Below are positions 13,178-26,690 of a DNA stretch of 64,000 nt, piece by piece; position 1 is the stretch's first letter; each line of letters opens with the position of its first letter. Both the position numbers and the translations under genes were made by a program. The DNA comes from Phialocephala subalpina (lineage: Eukaryota; Ascomycota; Leotiomycetes; Helotiales; Mollisiaceae): positions 248,001 through 312,000 of the forward strand of contig FJOG01000017.1 of the NCBI GenBank assembly GCA_900073065.1. The letters are read 5' to 3'. The notes under the pieces were generated by a model. It had not been told where the DNA came from. It saw only the letters and a list, made by a program, of their open reading frames with translations, and ran no database searches.

Positions 13178-15752
13178 TCTGAATCGGTGTTAGAAGGGCA
13201 ACGAGGGCTGTATATAGGGCGTGTGCTTTGGCGCTTTTGTTTTTGGTTCAAAATACTCTTTAATGTCTTTGCTTGGGTTCATTCATAGCGTTGCTGCATT
13301 GCTTGCTTGCTGGCTTTTGGCTTACGTCTTCGGCATTGAGTTTGATTTAGATTATATGAACGTGCTGTTGTTTGACATTGGAAGAGAAGTTGTATATACT
13401 AAAAAGATGGATATCAAATTATTCTCTTCTCACCAGCTTTAAGTTCGAGATTTTGCATCAATATCGTCTCTGACGCACGTCCCGCTACACACATTGTCCC
13501 ACCAAGAAGCTCCGACAAAGCGGTGACTTTCCCATTCCTTTTATTCCATTCACTCTCCAGATCTTAGCACTATCTGCTTACCGCCTTGCATGTGCTTTGT
13601 ATAAAATGACTCACAAGTCTGCAAGTTCACCCAACGTAGGTATAAAATCACGGCTGCCAACAAGTCTTCAAACCAAAAACGCCGGTGGCACCTTCCCCTT
13701 CTGCGTATCTCTGTCCCAGCGAGATGCTGTCTCCTTCCTCTTCCAGACGAAACAGTCTCCTGACCACACAAGAAAGAAAACTAACATCGTCGCAACACCC
13801 TCTATCCGCGAGCTTTGCATCTCTCAATACTTGGCAGCAGCGTCCACACAACGACAAATCTCTATATCCTATTAAACAAAAACCTATCTACTCCCATCAA
13901 AGTAGAAATTACTTGAAGCCGAGACAGTCCAGCTACCGAGAATGCAAATTATAAGATTAAACTAGGCCACAACGTAGGAAGGCGGAGCATAACGTCGTAG
14001 AGTCCAGGACAATGAGTATGATCGTTGGAGTCGTTGATGAAGGAACGGCTTTATAGGACTCGGGTGGGTATGAAGAGGAGGGATGGCACGTGAATAGATT
14101 TTATAATGGCAGATATTCCTTGGTTTGCTAGCCAATTACTCCAAGACTTCATTTTCACATAGTTCACGGCGACTCATCAAAAATGTTGGTATCACCAGGG
14201 ATACCTATTACATGTAATAGGCCAGAAGCACGTAAGAGTCTCAGTCTTAGTATGCTTGTAAATTGGTTGTATTCTCGTAAAAGTAGAGCGTAGAGTTGGA
14301 GAGTTATATCCTCCAACTCTGGCTCTGTCCCGCGCTAGTACTAGTGCAGCCTAGTGCTACACGTGACTTACTTCATTATACCCACAAAAAATGTTGGCTC
14401 AATTCACCATTGTGGAAGTTCCACGACAAGAGGATGTCGTGCCATGTGATCCTTCTTCAGAAATTTTCTTGTAAAAGAGCCGAAGCATCTTTCAAGCCCC
14501 TTTTAACATTCATTCCCTCGCCAGCTAGCCTGGTCGACTGACGAGCCTGGTCCGTTTGTGACTCTTTGCGTTTGCGCCACTTTTTGACTTTGTAAGTTCG
14601 TATCATGCTCTGGCTTGGCTTGGAGAATGAAAATCAAAAGCTATATTCCGAATCCTACGCATGATTTTTATCTGTCGTCGGATGTTTGGCAAAGACTGAC
14701 AGGATATTAACAGCGGAGATATTCTCATCTCAGAGGTGTGGTTTACGCTAATATTAATGTTCCCCCCTTTCAAGTAGATCTAGAGTCTTCTCATCACTAG
14801 ACGAAACGAATCTTTGACGAGACGAGAAAGTCTCATCGTCAAAACCCCTTTCATTCGCGAAAACCCGTGCTTTGTAAGAACTTGATTAGCTGCATGATGA
14901 ATGACAATAAGAGTAAGCAGATATGCATGCTGAGGGACGCACACAGTAGCCAGCTAATCAAAACAAAAAGCACCATATATCCTTCCAAACTTTCCTTAGA
15001 AGGACAAAAAGTTGAATTTTCAAAGGAAAAGACGATGTCCTACACTATTCATATCTATTAACTCCTCATCGCTACCGAATCGTGAAGGCAATCATGAAGT
15101 ATTCATACCCTTTTGACGAAGGAGAAATGCTCACCTAGCCGCAGCCGATAGGTATCAGGGGGTTTTAAACTGTGGACGAGGAGTTGGCTTGAATGTTTGT
15201 TATCAATAGTATGCACTACATCCATTAAAATACAGATCCATCCCTGAATACTTTGTCAAAGCGAGAGCAAAAAGGACGTTCGGTAGGAAGCAATGGGTCT
15301 GCACGTGATGCGGACTCTCAACTCCCATTCCTTCCTTCACATCTCTTCTGTTGACAGACATCTTGACCACACCACATTAAATTTCACAGAAGCTGCCAAG
15401 CCGCCAGTAAAGCAGTGGAGAGAGGCGGTATTAGGATGATCTTTCATTGATCAGCAACTAGAAACGCCTAGTATGCAGAACAAACGACGCGAAATAGAAA
15501 CAAGTAGGTATCTCATCGCAATCACCAGTTTTCCCATCTCCAACCCCCCACAATGCAGCCGAAAAAGCTCAAAGAAGAAAGATCTATTAACATACATGCA
15601 TTATCTACGAGGTCTGGTATCCGATCAAATCAGCGCAGGATTTACTTCTGCTTACTAATAGATCTGAACCCGTAGATCTCGCACAAGTTCGCAATTCGCA
15701 ATGCAAACAACTCGCAGGCAGAGTACAGTTAGAGGATCAAGGAGAGAGCAGT
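13178..15752. other. Gene-free region between convergent gtb3 and ammonium transporter
   Basis: This 2.6 kb holds only the two 3' flanks, since both neighbours end here. No frame shows protein-like composition beyond 60-110 codons. A small perfect stem-loop (10-bp arms at 14292-14301 and 14311-14320, 9-nt loop) is followed by a palindromic GCGCTAGTACTAGTGC-like stretch. I see no RNA gene. Confidence 0.6.
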
Positions 15753-17647
15753 TTAAACATGCTCAATCCCATCCCTCGCCCCCTCACTGCTAGATCCTAG
15801 CACCTTCTCATCTGGTGAGTGCGCCATAGGCTCAAGTCCATGAGCACTATACTTCGACTCTCCATCCACCTCCCCAACATCATTTAACACCTCTCTCGTC
15901 AACTCAACATAATCATAAGCAAACTCTCCAATCTCCGCATCATCAATACCCAGAATCTCAGCCTCCTCCGTTGCTCTCAGACTCAGACCTGGGATCAGAT
16001 TGATAATGAAGAGAATGATGCAAGTACCGAAGAAAGAGTATGCGCCTCCGGAAACGGAGTCAGCGAGTTGGTATCCGAGTTGGACCCAGTGGTGGTTGAG
16101 CCATCCACCGTCGATTTCGCTGAAGCCGTCAAGATGCGCTATGTAGTCTGCGGCGAAGAAGGCGGTGAGGATGTTGCCGATTAGACCGCCGATGGCGTGT
16201 TCGGCGAAGATGTCGAGGGCGTCGTCGATGCCGAAGACGAATTTAAGTTTGGTTGCGTACTGTGGGGAGGGAGATGTTAGTGAGGGGTTCGAAGAAAGTG
16301 ATACTGAAGAGGGGTAGAGAGAGGGGTCATGAGGGGAAAGGAGAGGGTGTTCTCAAGATGCCAAATCTGTTGTGTTCAAATTTGACATTTCGGAATCTTT
16401 CCCCTCTCTTGTACCACTTCTCTCCCAAGAAATTGACGTGGAGCAAGGAAAAAGAACCTACGTTAGCACCTGCGGCACCAACAACACCGTAGATAACGGC
16501 GGCCCAAGCAGGAACGAAACCAGAACCAGGAGTAATAGCGACCAATCCGGCCACAACACCCGAGCAGAAACCCACAGTCGACCACTTTCTCTCAAGACGA
16601 TAATCCAACACACACCAAGTAATACCACCGACACAAGCAGCCAAGTTGGTAACCACCGCAGCCATAACCGCACGCATGTTAGCAGCGAGTGCAGATCCAG
16701 CGTTGAAACCGAACCAACCAACCCACAGGAAGACGGTGCCGATGACAATGTGTGTAACGTTATGAGGACGGTAGTTGAGCTCGTGGGTTCCGTGTCCGCG
16801 ACGCTTTCCGAGCATGATGGAGTAGGCGAGGGCTGCGCAGCCGGAGGAGATGTGGACGGGGGTTCCACCGGCGAAATCGAGACCGCCCATTTTGAAGACC
16901 CAGCCGGAGGCGTTCCAGGTCCAGCAGGCAATTGGATCGTAGATGATTGTGGACCAGACGAACATGAAGACAACGCAGGGGAGCATGCGACCTGCAATAA
17001 TATTAGTTGTGGAACTTTGGCGCATATTGGGAGGGGGAAAGACGTACCTCTCTCAGCTACGGCACCAACAGCAAGAGCAACAGTGATAGCCGCGAACATG
17101 CCCTGGTACACAGCGAACAGAAGATCAGGAATCTTGCTAGATCCAACCGAAGGAGCAGCCAAGACATTGCGGAAACCAATATTCTCCAAATCACCGATGT
17201 ATTTTCCTGCGGTGTGAGAGAAGGCGAGTGAGTAACCCCAGAAGAACCATTGGAAGGAGACCACAGCCGTGGCCATGATGGAGAGCCAGATGAGAGACAA
17301 GGCGGACTTCCTGCGCGCGAGCCCAGAATAGAAGAAGCTACACAATCGTCGTCAGCGCTTCTGTTGTACAGCATGCCCACGTTTTCGTATATGCACTTAC
17401 CCGACACCGGGAATCATGAGCAACACAAGTGCTGTCGAGGTGATCATCCAGGCGATGTCTCCAGCCTGTGGACATAGCTGTCAGCTTCCATTCTGTTCAG
17501 ATCGAGGGGAGGGGCGCATACATCGTAGAAGATGTTGAGATCGGCATTCAAGCTGTCTCCTCCAGTTGCAATTGTGCCATTGTAGGGGACCTTGATGGTA
17601 TAGTTCAAGGCGTTAAGATCGATGCCGTTGACTGTTGGGTCGGACAT
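15753..17647 (-). CDS. High-affinity ammonium transporter (Amt/Mep family, Mep2-type)
   Basis: This is a plasma-membrane ammonium permease. Five exons join in phase: 17647-17522, 17465-17401, 17337-17048, 16991-16462 and 16259-15753, giving 505 residues, normal for the family. Visible family landmarks are GDIAWMITSTALVLLMIPGVG (helix 1), FFYSGLARRKSALS, SFQWFFWGYSLAFS, GGLDFAGGTPVHISSG, NYRPHNVTHIVIGT, GFNAGSALAANMRAV and DIFAEHAIGG. Both pore histidines of the twin-His motif are present (PVHISSG and AEHAIGG). Yeast Mep1/Mep3 replace the first by Glu, so this is closer to Mep2, the sensor-type transporter. The cytosolic tail runs through RATEEAEILGIDDAEIGEF and ends IEHV. The paralogue name (mepA/meaA/mep2) cannot be settled here. 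It is convergent with gtb3. Confidence 0.95.
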
Positions 17648-18950
17648 CTTTGCAGTGGTTCTTGCGCGAGCAAGTTGCGGTTGCAAAGAATTGGTTATGG
17701 GAAGAAGAAAGGCAGAAGTCGAGAAGGTTCGCCTTCAGCTAAGAAGTGCAAACGCGGCCAAGGAGTGTATGAAGGCGAATTTAGAACAGGCCACGAGTAA
17801 AAGCGAAGTTGACGCGGAGAGCTCTTGTATTTGAAGGCGGTCGAAGATGGTCTCGTCGCGTGTCAGGCGATTAGTGTTCGTTGAGCCTTTGAGAGATGAG
17901 GCGAGTCGGTTGTGGGAAAAAAGAAGCAATTCCCAATCCAGGTCCGGCTTCGACTCAGGTAATCACCGCAGTGATCTATTGACGTTCACTTCTCAACCTT
18001 TAGGAGGGGGGTAAGAGGACGAAAGTTTTGCGGCGGGACACAGTTCGATTATGTATCAGACATCCCATGCTCGCATCTGCATCTGGTTGGGATCCTGGTG
18101 TACTAAGCTGACTTTCTCCCCTGTCACAATCAATATCGGGGCCAACAGGGCCACTCTCAGCCTATCCACCCAATCCCACGCCTATGCCTGTATTCAGTAT
18201 TAAGGAACATTCTAGCGCCGGTGGGTGCACGCAATGAGAGCAGCGTCCAGCCAGTCCGTGGTCCCAACGTTGACCCGCCTGCCAGATATCGCAGGACGCA
18301 GAGCAGCCAATTTGAGAAGTATCGCGAACGCCTATTTTGGAGTGCGATCGGATCCCTACAAGCGCACTGCCCTCCCTTGCAAATCCCTGAAGCCGCAGCG
18401 GAATGTCACACTGTCGCATCAATTCAGACTGGCCTGAGTGGCCGGCGAACGCCTCCGAAAAGGACTTTAAATGCGCCACGAGCTCCACCAGAGATAAGGA
18501 AACGGTCTCTCCAATCACCGCCCTCTGGTGTTCCCCCCATGCTGGCCGGACACCACACAATTGACAACGAGTGCCAAGAGATTGGAAGCGAGAGCGGGAG
18601 AGAGCGACGCCCTGGTCGTGCCCTGACATCGACATCGCGAGAGAGCGGCAGGGAGTGAACGCCATGGTGAAGAAAAGGCGCATCTGGAGGAGGGGAATAT
18701 TTTTCTGAAAAAAGAATTCCTCGGAAGCTTCATCTGCAGAGCCTGCATTCTGCATTTCTGTATCTCCCGAGAGACGCGAGGCTGTCAGCTTCTTCCTCGT
18801 GTTCCTGGAACCTTGGTGCAGCCAAACGGAAGGCGTGGGACTGTTTTAGTAAAAAGCAAGGCCCGACAGCGGTCGAGGCCAGCTTGTGACGACCAAGCAT
18901 CTCTGGACACCAGACGTTTAGTTGCTGATAATCACTGAACGACGCTTCCT
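17648..18950 (-). promoter_or_regulatory. Upstream region of ammonium transporter with GATA (AreA/Nit2-type) sites
   Basis: The sequence upstream of the transporter start contains HGATAR-type motifs, the binding site of nitrogen GATA factors: AGATAA at 18492-18497 and TGATAA at 18926-18931, plus TATC cores near 18132, 18286 and 18763. Ammonium permeases are classic nitrogen-repressed genes, so the sites are plausible. GATA motifs are short, however, and some will occur by chance. Confidence 0.35.
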
Positions 18951-21900
18951 CCGAAGCGTCCAGTCAGAGTGACAGTGGATGATCAGTTGCCTGAGAACCG
19001 TCTTGTCGGGTTATTCAGGGTTGCGTATCAGGACTAGTTTCACCTTCTAGAACGATTTGACACGAGATGCATCTTGGATGTCTCCACCATCGTGACTGCT
19101 GCCAAATGGTGATCTCGAATGACTCGGTCAAGACTACGGTCATGCAACTGCAGTGACCTTCGGTCCATCGGGACCAGCTCACTGTTTTCTAGAAAGAGAT
19201 ACATCTCAATATCAATTCATACGGCTATTGAGGTAAATATCAAATCTGCAAATGCTCAAGCTGTCTCTGATTGAGACCTCTATGCCGCCAAGTCAAGCGT
19301 TCATCAATTGTGGCAACCACCAAAAACATGGAGATGCATCGCAAGGCTACACACCTTATTTCTCATGCAAGCTGAAAAGCCAAAACGGTGGACTTCCGTT
19401 CTCCAGTCGAGTCCTTCCAGAAGACCCCGCATGACGAATGTTCTTGCAGGCAATTGGTGATGCTTCTTCGTGAAGGCGGTGTTTTGCCTCTCTTGCTTCT
19501 TTGTGAAGCGTAAAGCTTACAAGTTGAATTGCATATTGTTGGATTGGGTCCACCACTTTTCAAACCACGTTTTGGGCTTTTTTGACCCCCGAGGTCATCT
19601 AGGTGAGAGACATTTTCTTATGAGTTGAGAGCGAGTCGATGAGGTCTGGACATCTCCTGCCTTCCGAAATCGCTCTTGCCTCCAAGAGTCTTGCCGTTCT
19701 TTCCTATCTCTGTTATGAGTCTATCAAATCTGTCAGCGACGTCCGATGCCTCACTACCACTTGCAACTGTCAAATGCCGTTCCTTCCCAATACTATTTCA
19801 AGCCAACCAACATAAGCTTTTCTCCACATAGCACGCCATCCACCAACACCACATCCACCAAGCCCGTCCAAAACACCAAACATATGCGCCTAGAAAACTG
19901 TCCCCTCCAAACCTTCTAAATAAACACGTCCATCTGGATTCTGCTCGCATAAGGTGTTCATAAAAGGAGGACCTCGCTAAGCAACCTAAAAAGGAGTCGT
20001 GCCTCGTCTTCAAACCACGCGTTGCCAAGCTAAAACCCAGGGCTCTCCACTTCATTAACAACGGGGATTTGTCTTGGCCCAATATCTTGGCAATTCTCGT
20101 CAGAGATAAGAGTGTGAACTGACCAACTGCAGACCACATCAAATATCGACAGTTTTGAATCGGGTCACCGTGCTGGTTGGATGCGAACGTCTTCATCCCG
20201 CCTCAACCGCGGCGCAGAGGGTGGCGCGGTTCCGAAGTCGGACTGTGCATGATGGTGATGAAAGATGTTTCACACCCCACGAAAGAAAACGCCATGAAGG
20301 CATTCGAGTTTGCGGTGTGCCTAGACAGTGCCTTGATGGAGAGCTGATGATGCTCATCCCATCTCCCGGGCGAGGATCGATGTTGTGCGAAGTGAATGGG
20401 CTGATCAGGGTCCTCGAGGCTTGGGCTTTGTTCGAGAGAAGGATTTTCGTGTATTGTGCAGCCTCATTTCGAGGTCAGCCTTGTGCCCTGAAGCCAAGTC
20501 GTTCTTTCTGTCTTTGGTGCAGCTTTCATGCCTCGTATTTGAATTTACATCTGCACCTGCTTCTAAATTCGTTCCTTCCCGCACCTGTAACCCGTCAAGT
20601 TCAAACCACTTCATAAGTTTCTGAAGTTCACTCATTTCTGCAATGATGCTCTCATGCAGCTTCAACTTCGAGTCTGACAGGTACCCCACACATCCCTCAA
20701 AGCCACGAACTGCAAACCCAGGGACTTCCAGCAGCACTCCCGTCCCATTCGCAATGCAAGGCGTTTCGTTTACTTCAGCCTTCAGCCCGCCATCATCCTA
20801 TCCATCCCGCGAATCCGGCACATGCAGCACTCCCGTCTTACTATTCATCAGCATCTCTAAATCCAATACCAAGTCCTCTCAAGCCGTGAAGATTGAGACA
20901 GTGTAACGTCGAAGTCTGCATCTGCATGAAAGTCGGCATGAATAGACAAGGAAGAAATGACTATCGACTTATCATTGGGCGCCCGAACCAACCCCTCGGT
21001 AAGCAGGCCGAGAGGTGATGTTCTGCTTCAGCCTTCGGGGCCGTGTTTACCCCACGCTGGTGGTCATCCCACCTTCCGAAAACATTCAACTCGCGCGGAT
21101 TGGTGAAATGAGGTTGTATCAAAGTTTTTAGTGGCTTGACTATTGCTTCCAAGTTCCAACGATTGAAGAAGGGAAGGGTAGAGTTGCATGCAGGGGCATA
21201 TATTTGGAGGTGCGGGTTAGGATGGATTTGGGGATGATCAACGACCTGATGCTTGGTAGGGTGGTATTTGGAGACGAGTTGCATGAGGGCTGGTTTGATC
21301 TGATAGACGAGCATCGTATCATTGGTAGCGTACCTTTTCAGGTTACAAAGACGATCTTGTACTCGAGTACTCCCCATTTTCCCGAGAGTGTTGGACAAGA
21401 TCTCGTTTAGGAATACTCGGAAAGGACGTGAGAGACGGAGTACGAAAGATGCGACTTCCCGTCGAGTATATGGTGATGATGCGATGGTAATTTAAGGGTA
21501 TGAGGGAAGCCTATCAGATGATGCTTTGGCAATCTAAGTTCCCGTCTTTGAGTGACGACTGAGAATGGGAGTACGAAGTCGATGAATGTGATATTATTGC
21601 TTGATCTTCAGCTGGCTGTCATGACATCTGCTTGGTACGCAGTGTTGCTCTTTTTGGGCCAGATCCGTTTATTGTCGTTCACGCTTTAGGCTCGCAAATC
21701 TGTTGTATGCCTTTGGTTAGGATTTCCAGTCTTGGTCACTCAAGCACAGATCGTTCTCAATACCCCAAAATCTCTCATACACCCTCATTTGCTGTACTCC
21801 TCACCTCCAAAAATCTCCAAAACGCAATTCATCTCCTCCATTTCCAGACATCACTCTCCCAACACGTCACCCCGGAACCTCGCAGGCTAGGCTCAAGTTC

Positions 21901-24900
21901 ATGCACCTTCCCTCAATTCGTTCTCCATACTGTTCCCATTCCATGACCACGGTTCTTCGAGCCCCACCGAGCTCGGAAGACTAACTAATTACCACGGGGT
22001 GTATGTTGTGCTCCCACACGTGCAGATCTGGTTCCAGAGATCATCAGCACCCTTTGGCCTGGATATCGAAGCCCATGTGGGAGTACAAAAATAGAGGCAG
22101 GGTTCCATGGTTTGTGGGACTTTGTGCGAGTCAAATTGTGGGTTGCAGTTATCAGCTGATCCTGGTTTTGGTGGTTGTACGGGATGAGAAAGGTGGTAAG
22201 GAGAGGTGTAAATGTCCTTGGGGACTGGGGAGATTTTGAAGGTTTGGCGAGTGTCTTCCTCAAATCTCGACAATCTCCCAGTATAAAAAGACAGAATTGG
22301 ATATTTGACAAGATCCAACGAACTCACTAATGATAGTGAGCATGAATAATTTGCCAGATGCGACCGCTTGACTTGAAGGGGGTCGATGGTTGAGCCGTTG
22401 AGTAAAACTCGAAGTTATATTCACCACCTCGCTTCACAACCCATCTTCCCATTTTTGAAACAAATAATTTCATCCCTGTCAACGTCAAACTCGTTGTCAA
22501 CTTCCGCCTATTCATTAGCCCACCCCGAATTGATAGCTCCTCGTCTCTTCCTCACGCTGCGGCATTCAGTCAAGAATCTAGCCAAGTATCAGAGAACAGT
22601 ACCCCTCTCGCGAAGCCGGTGCTTGGTGCTGCACCGAGTGCGCGACAATTCCTTCGACAATTGTTGTTGGTAGTTCCTAAGCAGGAGGAAGTAGTAGTTT
22701 ATATACCTCTCTTTCTCTCTCTTTTTTCCTTTGCAAGCTTCTTTCACCAACCTTATCACCACTCTTGAGATCTTACTCAATTCACTACTCAGACTAAGTC
22801 ACTCTTTTGCTCAATTCCCAGCCTTCATTGTCCCAGCAAAGGAGGAATTCTGTACAAATATGGAGCGATCAGCTGATAGGAATGCATAGGCTGCTGAAAG
22901 CGTAAGTCACGAATAAGCTGAAGAGGACTAAATGATTGTTTCGTGTCAGGAAGGGGAGAGTGAACTTGATGGCAAGCGCCTTCTCAATGCAACCTGAAAG
23001 AAGAATCTCAGGAAGCATACCTAAAAGCGGCATTCAAAGGACTTTGCTCTGGTATAAAAGCCGAGATCTTGGCCAAATTTCCACCATAGCATTGACACCT
23101 TTGCCTACATAAGATACCAAGAATGGCGTGTTCAACGTGTCGACAGGCAACGTCTCGCATTTCTTTGCCAAAGATTTGCTGAGATATTTCGCTTGTTCTT
23201 TGGTCATCGTCCCTCCTGGTTCCTATCGCTTGATTTTCGAACTTGAGAAGCTCTTTTGTTGTCATTGAGGAACCTGTTGTCAATTTATAATCTAATATTC
23301 TATACATTCAAGCTTTCAAGTGCTCATCTGAATTCCAAGCGGCGCGGTGCAGTTCTTCACATCCGCCGACTTACCAAGCGGAGTAGACCATGGCGCCAGC
23401 AAGTTAGTACTGCTCAATGTTGTTTACTTCGCAGCCCATACGTTTATGTTGTTCTCTCGATACGTGGGAACGGGGCGTATATATAGTGGTTATCAGAAGT
23501 GTTCCTGCACTAACGCGGCGTACTCATTCTCTGTTTTGGTTTTCTTACACGAAGTACTTTCCTTTATTCATTTGCATACCCCAGCCTGGCTTCTGCTGTG
23601 CTGGGATGTATGTAAGCACGTTTCTGTCGCATATACATCTCTCCTGCATATTCATCTCTCTCGCAAATATACCTTTCTTCAAAATACGTCTCTCATGAAC
23701 TCGTTCCTCTTTCACACCCCACTTTCCTTTCATTCACTTAACATCTCGGCATGTAAAGCTCGCTCGCGAACACTTCTTCCTTTCAATCACATTTCTTTCA
23801 CAGTCCTCATAGGCTATAAAAGAATGCACTTCGCCACGACGAAGCGCTGCCGGCCAGGGTAGAATCGAGCAACTCGTAGATGTGTGGTCGTTCGTGTGCC
23901 CGCATTGGTTGCCTCATCGAACGATGCCATTTCCTAGTACATCAGAGCTCCTTTATCTCCTTGTGGAGAGCGAGCCAAATGCAGAAGTCTAGCATTTCGA
24001 GACAAGATTCATCCAGTGAGATGATAGTGGAATTTCTGTTGACAGTAATAGCCTTTCCCAGACTCCGTTCTCAATCGAGCAAGTCCAAAACTCATACCGC
24101 AAGGACGAGCAAAGAAAGGAACAGCAGCAAGTCGTTGCGACTAGGGCGCGTCAAGTTTCTTAGCGTCTGGAAATGCTGCTTTATTGTACGAAGGATTATA
24201 TGCCAATACGGGGCCAGAAACAGGGCGAGGGTGCTTTTATAATCAAGGTTTCGCGAGAAAGCAAGTGGTTTGCCAGGAGTAGAAAGAGTTTGAGCGCATT
24301 TGATAAGTGCTTTTGTTGAATTAAGACGCTTGAAAGAGGGTTTCTCGCGAGCGTTCCTGCGACCCTCCTACTATAAAAGAGAGGGAGTGGCGACTGGGGA
24401 TGTTCAACGTGGTCTTCAGATCCATTAGTCTCCTCGCGTACAACGACCGGTGCGCTCCAAGGTCCTTGAATGCTTGAGTCTAGTCTTGCACCAAGGTTCT
24501 TCAAAGAACCAGAACGCAGACCTCCTTTTGGCACTGATGTTATCTCCCCATTTTCAGACCAAAAGCTATCACTTGCCGTCATTATGGAGTTTGCTGTCAT
24601 TTGATGTCGTTGGATGTGAGAAATAGTGTATCTCCTGCGAGAAAGTTGAGAGACTCAAACATCTACGCTGCACTGTAGGAAGTGCTCTGAGTCGTACAAG
24701 TTCGTCAATCATATACATACTGCCAGTCTTGGAGTTGAGATCTCCCGAGAGAATAATCGTACCAGCCTTTCAGGTTTTGCCATCTGGTCCAAGGCATGGT
24801 TCGGGAATTTGAGGTCTAGCTTTGATGATCTGGTCATCGCTTCCCCTTCCCTAAGCCAGACGATATTTATTTAGCCTTGAGTAAGTTTCTGGCTTCCTTC

Positions 24901-26690
24901 TTTATCTCCGACTCGCCCTCGTCCAAGCTCTGCTACCGAAGTCGGCGATGACATAGTTTTGGACCATGTGTTCGTTGTTACTCTAGATTTGTTTGGTGTG
25001 CGGAGTTGCAGAGGTGCGGTTTATACTCCGTATTTAGGGATGGCTTGCCTTGGGGTTAGTCGCTCATTGCTCGGGGAAAGAGGAGATAGCGAATAGGGGA
25101 ATAGCATTGGCTTTGTGTGAAGCTTTGAGAACAAGTGCCTTCTCAAAGAAAAGCCGGGAAGTGATCTTTTGATCAAAGAGTTCACTTGCTATATAAACGG
25201 TGCTTCGAATCCCACGAAAATTAACGACCGCAAGTCTAAGTCTACGCGAGTGATGGTGTGGAGGCATGGATGCTTGGTTGACGGGAGATGATGGAGTCAG
25301 AATTTCTATAGTTGATATCCTGCAAGGTTAATCAGCTGGTCGAGACTTCAACTGGCTTCAGGTCCTGGGCGATTAGCAAAGTATCGCTTTTGCTGTCATA
25401 GCAAACGTTGTTGTCATTGCCATGTATATCTCATTGCCTTGCATAGTACCGTATCTGAGCTGCTCATCGCGCAGTCAAACACAACTTGAGCGTGGATTCG
25501 AACTCTAGAGAGGAAGTCACCATCGCTCTGGAAGTAGATGTTTGACCCCGCTGTTCTGAATCTTGCCGCCAGGGCTGGTGAGATTGGGTTTGAGATTGAC
25601 GGGACGCTGACATGGTGGCTTTATACTTATCTTTATCTTCAATTCTCTCTTGCTAAAGCAGTAATCGCTCCTCTTCGCTCGAGTGATTCATCTCAGCAAT
25701 TGACTCTCTAATGAAACGACGAAACGTACTCTCTCTACCACCTGCTACCAGTATAAAGACATATCGAAAGCCGGAAGGAAGACGAGGAACAACAACGGTA
25801 TCCTGATGGACATTAGCATCCAAGGCATCCTGGAAGTGACCTCTGCCTTGAAACATGAAGTGGGAATGTCTAAAACAAGATTCTTTTGAAAGAGAGGCAT
25901 TAATTATTCCTCCGAATAAAGGATGCGTGGAATCCGTCAAACAATTTCGGGACGTGCGGGAACAAAATGACAAAAACGATGGTCTTGATAATAAGCTATG
26001 ACTTAGTTCTCTTGCTGACGCTAACATTCAAAGCTCGTACAAAACCCTTGAAGGATGATCAAATGCTTGGGCTTTGATGACTGTCTTGCATTTAAGATGA
26101 CGAAGTTTGATCGTGCCTTGTCTCAATCGACCAGAGAGTCGTATCTCTTTCTGTTCGCACTCACACTTATGATCGTCTCCTTTTATATGGGAGAATGCGA
26201 CGAGTTTTTAAAGAAGGGAGGACGCCTCTCGGACACTGGTGTTAGCAGAGAAAAGTGACTCAAGATTCAGTTCTATGACTTGATTAAATGAGGAAAGAAC
26301 ATACATACACTTAACAGCAACAACACTCGGTTAATTTGTGATGCTACCGAAGATCAATTGATCCAAAGTTTGATCGCTGTATGTGATTGACGACATGCGA
26401 AATGAACTTGAAATGAAGGAATGCCGTTGGCGATCAGATCGCAACGCTGATAGTAGAATTGTTGGGTTTGAAGAGATTGCTTCAACTGCAGGTATTGAGG
26501 CGTTGAGTTTCAGGGACCGAGAGCCTCAGAAGTTAGCGATGAGTACCCTGAAGTCTAGCAGCACTCGCTAGGACTTTAGCGATCAACCACTCCCCACTCC
26601 ACCACCATCTCAACAACGAAACCATCACGCACGCCCCATCAAGAAGAACAGACAACAACAAGTAAGTATATACAGACTAAGATGTGAGAC
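18951..26690. other. Long gene-free region
   Basis: Together with the transporter's upstream sequence this makes about 9 kb with no convincing gene. Open frames are short (under about 150 codons), exist on both strands and lack recognisable domains. The most protein-like stretch is minus strand 20405-20905, interrupted by a TAG in mid-frame. Plus-strand TATA boxes recur at about 22279, 23052, 23815, 24369, 25190 and 25751. No transposase, reverse transcriptase or terminal repeats were seen. Lineage-specific small genes, non-coding RNAs or decayed sequence are all possible. Confidence 0.5.

Noticed and set aside
14292..14320. Perfect 10-bp stem-loop between gtb3 and the transporter
   Set aside because: Short inverted repeats of this size are expected by chance in 64 kb, and intrinsic hairpin terminators are not used by RNA polymerase II.
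18162..18755. 197-codon open frame on the minus strand upstream of the ammonium transporter
   Set aside because: No domain, no consistent composition, and an open frame also exists on the other strand; it lies in the transporter's promoter.
20405..20905. Protein-like minus-strand stretch (LLEVPGFAVRGFEGCVGYLS)
   Set aside because: It is interrupted by TAG with no phase-consistent intron and resembles nothing I know; the plus strand is also open in part.
25440..25520. tRNA T-loop-like GTTCGAATC on the minus strand
   Set aside because: The flanking bases do not form a T-stem or an acceptor stem, so it is not a tRNA.
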